From contig NZ_JACHBY010000003.1 of NCBI RefSeq assembly GCF_014200495.1, positions 248,001 to 312,000 of the forward strand: 64,000 nucleotides of DNA, given 5' to 3'. How positions within the stretch are numbered: position 1 is the first letter of the stretch; each line of letters opens with the position of its first letter. The notes below the pieces were generated by a model. The model was not told where the DNA came from. It searched no databases and worked only from the letters and a program-made list of their open reading frames with translations. This stretch comes from Mucilaginibacter geliditolerans (lineage in GTDB: Bacteria > Bacteroidota > Bacteroidia > Sphingobacteriales > Sphingobacteriaceae). Positions 1 through 8,252 of this stretch are shown in pieces. Both the position numbers and the translations under genes were made by a program.

Positions 1-610
1 TGAACCGGGCGATTTAATATTGGTATTAGCAGGCCAGACCGATAAAGTACGCAAGCAACTGAATGAACTGCGCCTGGAGATGGGCACACGTTTAGGCCTG
101 CGCGATAAAAATGCCTTTGCACCGTTATGGGTATTGGACTTCCCGCTATTAGAGTGGGACGAAGAAACCAGCCGTTACCATGCTATGCACCATCCGTTCA
201 CCTCGCCTAAACCCGAGGATATAGCTATGCTGGATACTGATCCGGGAGCTGTACGCGCCAATGCTTATGACCTGGTTATAAACGGCACTGAAATAGGCGG
301 TGGTTCAATACGTATACATGACAGGGCGCTACAATCATTAATGTTCAAACATTTAGGCTTTTCGCCTGAAGAAGCTCAGAAACAATTTGGCTTTTTAATG
401 GACGCCTTTGAGTATGGCGCACCTCCGCATGGTGGTATCGCTTTTGGTTTCGACAGGTTGTGTTCAATTTTTGCAGGGCTGGATTCTATCCGCGATGTGA
501 TAGCTTTCCCTAAAAATAATTCGGGCCGTGATGTGATGATCGATTCACCATCAACCATTGCTGAGGCTCAATTAAATGAATTAAAAATAAAGACAACTGT
601 ACAAGGTTAA
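1..610 (+). CDS. aspS: Aspartyl-tRNA synthetase, C-terminal part
   Basis: Class IIb aminoacyl-tRNA synthetase that charges tRNA-Asp in the cytosol. The gene is cut by the window edge: the frame is open from base 2 and the N-terminal anticodon-binding OB fold and motif 2 lie outside. Visible are the end of the bacterial GAD insertion region ([16 protein letters not shown]), the conserved HHPFTSP segment, the [14 protein letters not shown] strand and class II motif 3 (GIAFGFDRL), followed by the usual [10 protein letters not shown] tail. About 200 codons remain of a protein of roughly 580. A terminator-like hairpin follows. Identification is firm. Confidence 0.96.
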   Translation, partial: EPGDLILVLAGQTDKVRKQLNELRLEMGTRLGLRDKNAFAPLWVLDFPLLEWDEETSRYHAMHHPFTSPKPEDIAMLDTDPGAVRANAYDLVINGTEIGGGSIRIHDRALQSLMFKHLGFSPEEAQKQFGFLMDAFEYGAPPHGGIAFGFDRLCSIFAGLDSIRDVIAFPKNNSGRDVMIDSPSTIAEAQLNELKIKTTVQG

Positions 611-640
611 TTTCCTATGTAACAATAGGGTGCGATATAA

Positions 641-680
641 GCACGGGTAAATGTTTTTTATTAACTTGCCCGTGTTTATA
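641..680 (+). terminator. Rho-independent terminator after aspS
   Basis: GCACGGGTAA pairs with TTGCCCGTG across an AT-rich loop and is followed by a T-rich run. It lies 30 bases past the aspS stop and before the FKBP gene. Confidence 0.75.
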
Positions 681-751
681 TTTTATTGATAAAAATTAAA
701 AGCTGTATATAATTTTCAATTAAAAAAACAGTTATAGCGTTAAAGAATAAT

Positions 752-1246
752 ATGAAGAGAATTTTTTTACTATTTGGTTTACTTATCGTCCTATTTTCAG
801 CTTGCACAAAAACAAGCTATAATGCTACTAAACAGGCAGATATTGATGAAGTAAAAATACAGAAATACATAGCCGCCAATCACCTTAATGTAACTAAGGA
901 TAAATCAGGTATTTATTACCAGATCTTACAAACGAGCGCGGGCACTACTCGTCCATCGGTTGCTGACTCTGATACAGTGCAGGTTAGCTATACAGGCAAA
1001 TTATTAAACGGTACCACTTTTGATTCAGAATCTGTTACCTTGCTTCCTATGTCGGGTTTGGTTTCAGGTTTCCAGTCTGGCATGGAACTGCTTACAGCTA
1101 ATGGTTCTGCACCATATGCCCGGATACTGATGATCATCCCTTCAGCACTCGGTTATGGAACTACAACAGGAGGAACTGTCCCTGCAAATTCTGTTTTGGT
1201 ATTTACAGTCGATCTCATAGGTATTATCCCCGGCTACGGAAAGTAG
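752..1246 (+). CDS. FKBP-type peptidyl-prolyl isomerase lipoprotein
   Basis: Predicted periplasmic or outer-membrane-anchored peptidyl-prolyl cis-trans isomerase. Residues 1-17 form a hydrophobic signal ending in a lipobox (FSAC, Cys18). A linker of about 50 residues precedes one FKBP domain (about residues 70-164) with VQVSYTGKLLNGTTFDS, GFQSGMELL, IPSALGYG and LVFTVDLIGI, the usual core and C-terminal strand. At 164 aa it is a short single-domain lipoprotein typical of Bacteroidota. A small phosphatase gene follows 33 bases downstream, and a hairpin spans the stop codon. Confidence 0.9.
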   Translation: MKRIFLLFGLLIVLFSACTKTSYNATKQADIDEVKIQKYIAANHLNVTKDKSGIYYQILQTSAGTTRPSVADSDTVQVSYTGKLLNGTTFDSESVTLLPMSGLVSGFQSGMELLTANGSAPYARILMIIPSALGYGTTTGGTVPANSVLVFTVDLIGIIPGYGK

Positions 1247-1258
1247 CTACCGGGGATA
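1225..1258 (+). other. Hairpin spanning the FKBP stop codon
   Basis: TATCCCCGG (1225-1233) pairs with CCGGGGATA (1250-1258), and inside it CTAC pairs with GTAG around GGAAA. The inner right arm contains the TAG stop. No T-run follows, so it is not a standard terminator; it could protect the 3' end or attenuate read-through into the next gene. Confidence 0.55.
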
Positions 1259-1278
1259 AACTTTATCTATTTAACCTC

Positions 1279-1593
1279 TTGCCAGGGCTTCTCTTTATCT
1301 GCAGTAAAAATCAATGGCGAAGCCCAACAGCCGAGCTATTATTTAAAAACCATACTATTCATCAGGCCCGGTCAGCCGGCACAAGTGATAAGGCGCGAAT
1401 AAAGGTTAATCAAAAAATGATTGATTGGGCCGATGTTGTTTTGGTGATGGAACGCAAACATCAGCAAATATTAAAACAACGGTTTGATTTAACTGGCAAA
1501 CAAATTATTGTTCTGGATATTGAAGACAGGTACCAGTTTAATGATCCTGAACTTATTAACATTTTAAATACCCGCTTGCAAAATTATCTGTAA
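1279..1593 (+). CDS. Low-molecular-weight protein tyrosine phosphatase-like protein
   Basis: Small 104-residue protein of the predicted protein tyrosine phosphatase group resembling COG4551. The phosphate-binding loop is near the N-terminus: LLFICSKNQWRSPTAE, a C-x5-R signature (Cys9, Arg15) followed by Ser. A D-x-P-x-x-Y motif of classical LMW-PTPs is not obvious; instead the protein has LDIEDRYQFNDPELI near the C-terminus, as in this subgroup. The start is TTG at 1279: the codons upstream are open but contain no better start. It probably shares a transcript with the FKBP gene. Substrate unknown. Confidence 0.72.
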   Translation: MPGLLFICSKNQWRSPTAELLFKNHTIHQARSAGTSDKARIKVNQKMIDWADVVLVMERKHQQILKQRFDLTGKQIIVLDIEDRYQFNDPELINILNTRLQNYL

Positions 1594-1718
1594 GTTAATG
1601 AACAATAGCTTATTGGGTAATATTTTAACCGCCTGGTTATCCACATTTGCACTCTATTGCCTTTTTACATAAAAACCATACCGTATTTATCAACTTATTA
1701 ACATTTGTTAAATATTCT

Positions 1719-1750
1719 TTTGTCAATACGATTTATACATTTTATATTTA
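1719..1750 (+). promoter_or_regulatory. Bacteroidota-type promoter for the 1772 gene
   Basis: TTTG at 1719-1722, 20 bases, then TATATTTA at 1743-1750. This fits the -33/-7 consensus TTTG-N19-21-TAnnTTTG except for the last base, 21 bases before the ATG. Confidence 0.5.
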
Positions 1751-1771
1751 TGCACCTTATTAACAGAGAGC

Positions 1772-2194
1772 ATGACTCGCAACCGTTTCAAGAAGGTGCT
1801 TTTAGTTGCACCGGAAGTTTCATCACAAAAATTAACCGCCGAATATTCAAGCGTTAAACACATCGACTCGGTACACCAGGTCTTCCCCTCTATTTATCAA
1901 TTAAACCCCGACCTTATAGTTTTAGATTACAACCATTTCAGCAAGGACGTTGAAAAAATAGTACGCCGCATAAGAGGGAATAAATTTTATAGCAAAATAA
2001 AGATCTGCTGCTATAAAACCAAGCCACATACCAAACAGGATGGCTTATTAACCGCTATAGGAGTTGATTTTTTTATTTACCAGGAAGAATTAGTATTTGA
2101 CACTAAAAGCAAGAGCATACCAAATATATTTAGCAGTATATTTGATATAACTCATCTTGCAGGGTTGGTACCCAATCCATCTACAAACTTATAA
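1772..2194 (+). CDS. Receiver-like protein without clear output domain
   Basis: 140-residue protein of unknown role. The layout resembles a response-regulator receiver domain: first strand KKVLLVAP, a central PDLIVLDYN with an aspartate where phosphorylation occurs in receivers, and a later strand/turn IKICCYKTK followed by GVDFFIYQEEL. The acidic pocket after strand 1, usually two acidic residues, is absent, so it may not be a normal phosphoacceptor. It has its own promoter and converges on serS with 7 bases between the stops. No partner kinase is adjacent. Function not assigned. Confidence 0.6.
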   Translation: MTRNRFKKVLLVAPEVSSQKLTAEYSSVKHIDSVHQVFPSIYQLNPDLIVLDYNHFSKDVEKIVRRIRGNKFYSKIKICCYKTKPHTKQDGLLTAIGVDFFIYQEELVFDTKSKSIPNIFSSIFDITHLAGLVPNPSTNL

Positions 2195-2201
2195 TACGGA
2201 T

Positions 2202-3473
2202 TTAATCAATCCACTCAAACTTAGTATAAGGCACTAATACCTCAGGTATTTTTATGCCCCTGTCTGTTTGATTATTTTCCAGTAAAGTAGCAACAATACG
2301 CGGCAATGCCAATGCGCTGCCATTAAGCGTGTGGGCCAATTGGGTTTTACCTTCAGCATTGCGGAAACGCAGTTTTAAGCGGTTGGTCTGAAAAGTTTCA
2401 AAATTTGATACAGATGATACCTCCAGCCAACGTTGTTGTGCCGCGCTCCAGGTTTCCATATCATAGGTTAATGCTGATGCAAAGCCCATATCCCCACCAC
2501 ATAAACGCAGCACACGGTATGGCAGGCCTAAATTTTGTAATAAGCCCTGCACATGAGCGCTCATGCTTTCCAATACTCTGTATGAATCATCCGGGTGTAC
2601 AACTTGTACTATCTCCACCTTATCAAACTGGTGCAGACGGTTAAGGCCACGCACATGCGCGCCATATGAGCCTGCCTCGCGACGGAAACACGCGGTATAG
2701 CCACAGTTCTTTACAGGCAGCTCATCAGCCTTTAATATTACATCACGGTACAGGTTGGTGATAGGCACTTCGGCAGTTGGTATAAGGTATAATTTATCCT
2801 CGCCAACAAAATACATCTGGCCTTCTTTATCGGGCAGCTGTCCGGTTCCAAAGCCCGATGCTTCGTTAACCAATAATGGCAGCATCACCTCGGCATAGCC
2901 TGCTTTCTCAGCTTCGTCCAAAAAATAAGCGATCAGCGCCCTTTGCAGTTTGGCACCTTTACCTTTATATACCGGGAAACCTGCGCCGGTTATTTTTACA
3001 CCCAGCTCAAAATCTATCAAATTATATTTAGCAGCAAGTTCCCAGTGTGGCAACGCGCTTTCAGCCAGATGTGGTTTTTCGCCGTTCTCCAGCACTATTT
3101 CGTTTTCCTCGGGAGTTAATCCTTTAGGTACAGATGAATGTGGCAGGTTAGGCAACAGCACTATTTTTTGCTGTAACTCTTCTTCGGTTGCTGATAATAT
3201 ATCGCCCAGTTTTTTTATCTCTTCTTTCCAAACACCGGTATTAGCTTTTATGGCTTCCGCCTCGTCCTTTTTAGCGGAGCGCATTAGTTCGCCTATCTGT
3301 TTGGCAGCAGCATTTGCCTGCGCCGAAACAGTATCCATTTGGTTTTGAGTTGTACGGCGTTTTTCATCGAGTTGAATAATATCATCAACCAATTGGGGCT
3401 GTTTAAAATTTTTTACAGCCAAACGTTCTAAAACTTGTTCCCTGTTATCGCGGATATAACTAACTTGCAGCAT
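2202..3473 (-). CDS. serS: Seryl-tRNA synthetase
   Basis: Charges tRNA-Ser (and tRNA-Sec where present). The 423 residues are the normal bacterial length. The N-terminal arm (about residues 25-105) is a long helical hairpin rich in K/E/Q that contacts the long variable arm of tRNA-Ser. The catalytic core shows TAEVPITN, class II motif 2 (CFRREAGSYGAHVRG) and motif 3 (NGSALALPRIVATLLEN). The start ATG at 3473 is followed by the usual MLQVSYIRDNREQV. The upstream spacer shared with divergent rsmI contains an iterated-word palindrome. Confidence 0.97.
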   Translation of the reverse strand: MLQVSYIRDNREQVLERLAVKNFKQPQLVDDIIQLDEKRRTTQNQMDTVSAQANAAAKQIGELMRSAKKDEAEAIKANTGVWKEEIKKLGDILSATEEELQQKIVLLPNLPHSSVPKGLTPEENEIVLENGEKPHLAESALPHWELAAKYNLIDFELGVKITGAGFPVYKGKGAKLQRALIAYFLDEAEKAGYAEVMLPLLVNEASGFGTGQLPDKEGQMYFVGEDKLYLIPTAEVPITNLYRDVILKADELPVKNCGYTACFRREAGSYGAHVRGLNRLHQFDKVEIVQVVHPDDSYRVLESMSAHVQGLLQNLGLPYRVLRLCGGDMGFASALTYDMETWSAAQQRWLEVSSVSNFETFQTNRLKLRFRNAEGKTQLAHTLNGSALALPRIVATLLENNQTDRGIKIPEVLVPYTKFEWID

Positions 3474-3501
3474 TTAATTTATTTTTAGGCAAAGATATAA
3501 T

Positions 3502-3623
3502 CAGTTAGCGGTTTGCAGTAGCAGTTTGCAGTTTTTTTATAATCTATAATGGTTCGCACAAAATGCCGGCCGAAAAACGCAAGCTGAACAATGCCCACTG
3601 CAAACTAAAAACTGCAAACTGAA
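3502..3623. repeat. Iterated-word palindrome between serS and rsmI
   Basis: The left arm (3502-3537) repeats the word GTTTGCAGT twice; the right arm (3597-3622) carries its complement ACTGCAAACT twice and stops right at the rsmI ATG. The arms are imperfect and separated by about 60 bases. It occupies most of the divergent promoter space. The word does not recur in the other palindromes of the window. Confidence 0.75.
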
Positions 3624-4322
3624 ATGACTGGTAAACTCTACTTAGTACCCACCCCGATAGGCAATCTTGAGGATATTACCTTTAGAGCCATACGTGTTTT
3701 AAAGGAAGCCGACCTGATACTGGCCGAGGATACTCGTACATCTGCGCCATTACTCAAACATTTTGATATCCATCAAAAGGTATTCGCGCATCATCAGCAT
3801 AATGAGCACCAGTCATCAAACGAGATCATTAAGTTTTTAAAGGAGGGGAAAAATATAGCGCTAATATCAGACGCGGGGACGCCCGCCATATCCGATCCGG
3901 GATTTTATTTGGTGCGCGAAGCATTGAAACATGATCTGCAGGTTGAATGCCTGCCAGGTGCTACGGCTTTTGTGCCGGCTTTGGTTAACTCTGGTTTCCC
4001 TACCGACCGCTTTTGCTTTGAGGGATTTTTACCATTGAAAAAAGGCCGCCAAACACGCTATAAAATATTAAGCCAGGAAGAGCGTACCATTATACTGTAT
4101 GAATCGCCGCACAGGATTATGAAAACGCTTGAAGAAATGATCACTTATTTTGGTGCCGACAGGCAGTTATCCGTATCGCGCGAACTGACAAAAATGTTTG
4201 AGGAAACCGTACGCGGCACCGTTGAGGAGGTTAAAACTTATTTTGAAACACACCCCGTAAAAGGTGAGTTTGTAATTTGTGTGGCGGGCGCTGAAGGGAA
4301 GCCTTCAAAGGAAAGAGATTAA
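3624..4322 (+). CDS. rsmI: 16S rRNA (cytidine(1402)-2'-O)-methyltransferase
   Basis: SAM-dependent enzyme that 2'-O-methylates C1402 in the decoding centre of 16S rRNA. It is a tetrapyrrole-methylase-fold protein of 232 residues with the family landmarks: LYLVPTPIGNLEDITFRA at the N-terminus, LILAEDTRTS, ALISDAGTPAISDPG (SAM site) and CLPGATAFVPALVNSG. The length is slightly below the 270-290 of proteobacterial members because the short C-terminal helical domain is missing, which is common in Bacteroidota. It is divergent from serS, and a GTCAT-type palindrome follows the stop. Confidence 0.95.
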   Translation: MTGKLYLVPTPIGNLEDITFRAIRVLKEADLILAEDTRTSAPLLKHFDIHQKVFAHHQHNEHQSSNEIIKFLKEGKNIALISDAGTPAISDPGFYLVREALKHDLQVECLPGATAFVPALVNSGFPTDRFCFEGFLPLKKGRQTRYKILSQEERTIILYESPHRIMKTLEEMITYFGADRQLSVSRELTKMFEETVRGTVEEVKTYFETHPVKGEFVICVAGAEGKPSKERD

Positions 4323-4347
4323 TAATTAATAAGCTAAATAACCCAGG

Positions 4348-4432
4348 CGTCATTGCGAGCGATAGCGTGGCAATCCCCTACTTGCAAGTCCGCTCTGTAC
4401 AGTCGGGGATTGCTTCGTTCCTCGCAATGACG
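4348..4432. repeat. GTCAT...ATGAC palindromic repeat
   Basis: Outer arms CGTCATTGCGAG and CTCGCAATGACG enclose inner arms GGCAATCCCC and GGGGATTGC. Member of the TCATTGCGAG subfamily. It abuts the start of the DinB-like gene, so TTG 4435 just after it is an unlikely start. Confidence 0.9.
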
Positions 4433-4452
4433 TTTTGAAAATACATAACGAT

Positions 4453-4971
4453 ATGCATGACTATTTAACCAGCGTAAAAAAGAGGTTTGAACTTGAAAAA
4501 ATACTGGCGGAGAAAACCTTTGAGCAAATAAATGACGAAGCACTGTTTTGGCAATATAATGAGGAGAGCAACAGCATTGCCATAATTGTGCAGCACCTTG
4601 CGGGTAATATGCTTTCGCGGTGGACAGATTTTTTAACTACAGACGGAGAAAAACCCTGGCGCGAACGTGATGCGGAGTTTGAAAATAATATCATTACCCG
4701 GCAAGCGTTAATAGCCAGTTGGGACAGGGGTTGGGATTGTTTATTTAACTCACTTAACCTGGTACAGGTTGATGATTTAGATAAAGAAATATTCATCCGC
4801 AACGAAAGCCATACCGTTATTGATGCTATTAACAGGCAATTGGTACATGTAGCATACCATGTGGGGCAAATAGTATTTATTGGCAAAATGGTTTCCGGTT
4901 CAAACTGGACTGCATTAACCATTCCTAAAGGAAAATCAGCGGCTTTTAACGCCGAAAAATTTAACAAATGA
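4453..4971 (+). CDS. DinB-superfamily protein, DUF1572-like
   Basis: Predicted four-helix-bundle protein of the DinB/YfiT superfamily, many members of which bind a metal ion; the reaction is unknown. It shows IAIIVQHLAGNMLSRWTDF with an N-terminal metal-ligand histidine, an RQALIASWDRGW helix and a C-terminal QLVHVAYHVGQIVFIGK segment with two more histidines, giving the usual three-His pattern. I chose ATG 4453 over TTG 4435 because the latter overlaps the repeat edge. The stop overlaps the lnt start (ATGA at 4968), so the two genes are translationally coupled. Confidence 0.82.
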   Translation: MHDYLTSVKKRFELEKILAEKTFEQINDEALFWQYNEESNSIAIIVQHLAGNMLSRWTDFLTTDGEKPWRERDAEFENNIITRQALIASWDRGWDCLFNSLNLVQVDDLDKEIFIRNESHTVIDAINRQLVHVAYHVGQIVFIGKMVSGSNWTALTIPKGKSAAFNAEKFNK

Positions 4972-6587
4972 AGAAAAACATCCTGTTATCCATATTCTCC
5001 GGTTTATTGCTTTGGATAGCCTGGCCGCCTACCTCTTATACCACTTTCCTGCTGTTTGTTGGTTTTGTGCCGATGCTGATTATGATGGAGAATATCATAC
5101 AGTCGCATGTGGCTAAAAAAGGCAAAAAGATCTTCGGACTAACTTTTCTTGGCTTTTTTATATGGAATACGCTATGTATTTACTGGGTGTATAATTCATT
5201 AAAAATGATAGGGCCTATTACGGCTATCCCTATCAGCTTAATACCCTATTCGCTTGGGCCATTGCTGATGGCTACTGCCTGCTGGCTTTACTATAGGTTG
5301 CGTCGCATCACTAACCGGGGCTTGAGCCTGTTTGGTTTAGTTTGTTTTTGGGTAGGCTATGAATACCTGCACCAAACCTGGGACCTCAATTTTCCATGGA
5401 TGACATTAGGCAATGGTTTCGCCGTGAGCCACCAATGGATACAGTGGTATGAGTATACAGGCGTATACGGTGGTACCGTGTGGATCTGGATCATCAACAT
5501 CCTGCTGTTTTTAATATACACTGGCTTGCGCGAGGGCAAGAATAAAGCTTTAAGATTAAGCCTCATCGTGGCATTTGTGCTGGTACTTATTTTGCCGTTA
5601 AGCTATTCGTTGTACCGCTACCATACTTACCAGGAGCAGCCCAACCCATCAAACATTGTGATAGCTCAGCCTAATATTGATCCTTATGCTAAAGTATCCG
5701 ATATACCTACCAGTGAACAGCTCAGTATTTTAACCCATATTTCCGATTCTATAGGGCAGCCAAATACCGAGTTTTTCATCTGGCCTGAAACTGCTATAAG
5801 TGATCAGGTTGATGAAGACCGCATACACAGCAATAACTACTTTTTACAGGTACAACATTTCCTGAACAAATATAAAAACGGCAACGTGCTTACCGGTGCC
5901 GAAACCTTTAAACTGTATGATACCCGGGCTACAAAAACTGCCAGCCCAACAGATCAACCTAATCAATTCTATGATAATTTTAATACCGCGCTGAACATTG
6001 AAAACTCTGCCGAGGTACAGTTCTATCATAAATCAAAGCTGGTACCGGGCGCTGAGTCGATGCCTTTTGGCGATGCTTTATCATTCATGAAACCTGTGTT
6101 TGAGCATTTAGGTGGGGCAACGGGCAGCTATGCAGGTCAGTCGGAGCCGGGAGTATTTTATTCGCAGAGCGGCATTGGTGTTGATCCGGTTATCTGCTAT
6201 GAGTCTATCTGGGGGGAGTATATTGCCGAATCAGTACATAAAGGTGCACAGTTCATTGCCATAATTACCAATGATGGCTGGTGGGAAAACACATCGGGCA
6301 AAGATCAGCATCTTGATTATGCTAAGCTGCGGGCTATTGAAACGCGCAGATGGGTTTGCCGATCAGCTAATACGGGGATCTCTGCCTTTATTAACCAACG
6401 CGGCGATATCGTGCAGCATACCAAATGGTGGGTGAAAACTACTATAAAACAGGATATCAATCTCAATTCAGACCTTACGTTTTATGTGCTGTACGGCGAT
6501 TATATCCCAAGAGCGGGTTGTGTTTTGGCGGTGATAGGGATCATTCTAATATTGGGAACCGGGATTAAACGGATTAAAAAGATTTAA
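4968..6587 (+). CDS. lnt: Apolipoprotein N-acyltransferase
   Basis: Inner-membrane enzyme that adds the third acyl chain to the N-terminal cysteine of lipoproteins, consistent with the many lipoproteins nearby. The 539 residues start with about six membrane segments (residues 5-220), followed by a periplasmic nitrilase-type domain and a last membrane helix (about 515-535). The catalytic triad can be seen: Glu in FFIWPETAISD, Lys in YHKSKLVPGAESMP and Cys in PVICYESIWG. The DinB-like gene overlaps its start by 4 bases. Its last codons form the left arm of an inverted repeat whose right arm lies at the end of the convergent kinase gene. Confidence 0.95.
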   Translation: MKKNILLSIFSGLLLWIAWPPTSYTTFLLFVGFVPMLIMMENIIQSHVAKKGKKIFGLTFLGFFIWNTLCIYWVYNSLKMIGPITAIPISLIPYSLGPLLMATACWLYYRLRRITNRGLSLFGLVCFWVGYEYLHQTWDLNFPWMTLGNGFAVSHQWIQWYEYTGVYGGTVWIWIINILLFLIYTGLREGKNKALRLSLIVAFVLVLILPLSYSLYRYHTYQEQPNPSNIVIAQPNIDPYAKVSDIPTSEQLSILTHISDSIGQPNTEFFIWPETAISDQVDEDRIHSNNYFLQVQHFLNKYKNGNVLTGAETFKLYDTRATKTASPTDQPNQFYDNFNTALNIENSAEVQFYHKSKLVPGAESMPFGDALSFMKPVFEHLGGATGSYAGQSEPGVFYSQSGIGVDPVICYESIWGEYIAESVHKGAQFIAIITNDGWWENTSGKDQHLDYAKLRAIETRRWVCRSANTGISAFINQRGDIVQHTKWWVKTTIKQDINLNSDLTFYVLYGDYIPRAGCVLAVIGIILILGTGIKRIKKI

Positions 6588-6808
6588 GGATAAAATATTC
6601 ACATGTCATTGCGAGCGATAGCGCGGCAACCTCATCGCGTTAAATATGCATGCGACGAGGTTGCTTCGTCGTTCCTCCTCGCAATGACATGATTTTTATT
6701 TGCCTATGTAGAGATTGCTTCATTCCTCGCAATGACGCTTGGTGATATTCGCACCTCTACATCAGGAAAATCCTTCAAATCCTAAAAATCCTGGTTCCTA
6801 TCTGGTTC
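6555..6808. repeat. Iterated-word palindrome split by a GTCAT repeat
   Basis: The left arm (6555-6596) reiterates GGATT-like words at the end of lnt (GGAACCGGGATT, ACGGATT, AAGGAT). The right arm (6767-6808) holds the complement (ATCCTTCAAATCC, AAAAATCCTGGTTCC) at the end of the kinase gene. The space between holds a complete and a half GTCAT-type repeat, as if these had inserted into the loop. Confidence 0.6.
6603..6738. repeat. GTCAT...ATGAC repeat plus adjoining half copy
   Basis: A full copy lies at 6603-6690 (ATGTCATTGCGAGCG / CTCGCAATGACAT, with inner GCAACCTC / GAGGTTGC). A half copy at 6708-6738 (GTAGAGATTGCTTC to CTCGCAATGACG) has only the right arm. It sits between the convergent lnt and kinase genes. 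Confidence 0.9.
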
Positions 6809-7655
6809 AATTTCTCTCCAAAATAAACTGGAGCAGATCATGAATAGGTTGTTTGATGATCTTGCCGGTGCGTACGCCGGTCACTTTACAAAGTTCCTGC
6901 AGCTCATCGGCAAAAACATAGGCTATTGATCCTACAAAATTGCATTTGTATTTATTGTATTGCGGATACGATTTGATATTGGTATCAATAAACTCCAGCA
7001 GACCATCATGCAGTAGCTTTTGCGCATATTCCGTTTCCCGTATCTGACTTAGGAACCGGGAAAATGCTGCCAGGTATGAGTTTCCACCAGGTTTCTGGTA
7101 TACATTTTTTATTACATCCTCACGGGTTAAATGGTAGGCTGCTTCAAATTTCGCGTCGATATCCGCGGGCATTTTGCCGTACAGATAATCGGTTATCAGC
7201 GCTTTGCCAAACCAGGTTCCTGAGCCTTCATCGCCCAAAACAAAACCTAAGCCATGCTGGCCGGCATGTATATCCTCGCCGTCAAAAAAAGAAATATTGG
7301 AACCTGTACCCAGTACACAGCATAAGCCTTTCTCGTGCCCGCAGGTAGCGTATGCCGAACCCAGCAGATCGCTGTCCACACTCACATATGCTTTGGGGAA
7401 TAACTGGCTTATGGCATTTGAAACAATTTCGTGCCTATCCGGACTGGAGCAGCCTGCGCCAAAAAAATAGATCTCGGTAATATCAGCAGCAAAGGCTATC
7501 AGGTCGGCAGCCTGCTCCTGCAATATTTTAACGATATCTTTTTCTGATAAAAAGTAAGGGTTTAAGCCTGATGTCCTGAATTGTTGTGCTTCCTGTTGTG
7601 GTATAGCGAGCAGCCAATCTGTTTTTGACGATCCGCTATCAGCAACTAAGATCAT
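6807..7655 (-). CDS. N-acetylglucosamine kinase-like protein (BadF/BadG family)
   Basis: ASKHA-fold sugar kinase of 282 residues, probably phosphorylating N-acetylglucosamine or a related amino sugar salvaged from cell wall or chitin. It shows the phosphate-1 motif MILVADSGSSKTDWLL, the SVDSDLLGSAYATCG strand, the phosphate-2 segment CVLGTGSNISFFDG and GHGLGFVLGDEGSG-type loop, and an adenosine motif near FVGSIAYVFADEL. Its ATG overlaps the end of the upstream receiver gene by 17 bases, so the two are co-transcribed. Substrate is inferred from family only. Confidence 0.82.
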   Translation of the reverse strand: MILVADSGSSKTDWLLAIPQQEAQQFRTSGLNPYFLSEKDIVKILQEQAADLIAFAADITEIYFFGAGCSSPDRHEIVSNAISQLFPKAYVSVDSDLLGSAYATCGHEKGLCCVLGTGSNISFFDGEDIHAGQHGLGFVLGDEGSGTWFGKALITDYLYGKMPADIDAKFEAAYHLTREDVIKNVYQKPGGNSYLAAFSRFLSQIRETEYAQKLLHDGLLEFIDTNIKSYPQYNKYKCNFVGSIAYVFADELQELCKVTGVRTGKIIKQPIHDLLQFILERN

Positions 7656-8037
7656 GTGAAAATATTTCTTCCAGGCCTTTGTGAGTAACAGGTTTATGAA
7701 TAAACTGGCATACGTATTTATTCACCAATGATCTTTTAATATCAGTAGGATCAAGCGATGAGGAAAGCATATATATTTTTATAGCGTCTTTATTTTCAAT
7801 GGATATTTTTTCATATTCATCCAAAAATTCAAAACCGCTCATTTCAGGCATCCGGATATCCAAAAATATAAAATCGGGATGAACCGTACCATTGCGCAAG
7901 GCTTCTATAGCTTGCTCGGGCGATTGCAGGATGATAATGTTTTCGGCAAAATTACCACTTTCTAAAATTTTACTGGTAACAAAATTATCAATGTAATTAT
8001 CATCGATCAGTAAACAGGTTTTGTAACGGGCACTCAT
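7639..8037 (-). CDS. Single-domain response regulator
   Basis: Stand-alone CheY-like receiver of about 132 residues with no output domain. It shows the acidic pair in CLLIDDNYID, the phosphoacceptor in FIFLDIRMPEMSGFEFL, the conserved Ser/Thr strand YMLSSSLDPTD and the lysine in FIHKPVT. ATG 8037 is preferred over the upstream TTG at 8043. It heads a two-gene unit with the sugar kinase (17-base overlap). Its cognate kinase is not in the window. Confidence 0.88.
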   Translation of the reverse strand: MSARYKTCLLIDDNYIDNFVTSKILESGNFAENIIILQSPEQAIEALRNGTVHPDFIFLDIRMPEMSGFEFLDEYEKISIENKDAIKIYMLSSSLDPTDIKRSLVNKYVCQFIHKPVTHKGLEEIFSHDLSC

Positions 8038-8252
8038 AATCAAAATTAACTTTTAAATTGTTTAAAAGAGCATAATTGACAGATTATTAATCAACATTAT
8101 GTATTACATTTCTGCAATATTCGTAACTTTTTTGTTAGATAACAATCACTTATAAATTTTAGCAGCTATACACTTTGTTTGTTGCTAAATCATTAGAGAA
8201 CTAATATTGCTGACAGTTTAATATTCAATATAAATTTTTAATAAATTGCCGG

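Noticed and set aside
2405..3348. Plus-strand frames of 79 and 132 codons inside serS
   Set aside because: Complete antisense overlap with a well-identified gene; no motifs.
4461..4967. 168-codon frame antisense to the DinB-like gene
   Set aside because: The sense frame has a recognisable family and couples to lnt; the antisense frame has none.
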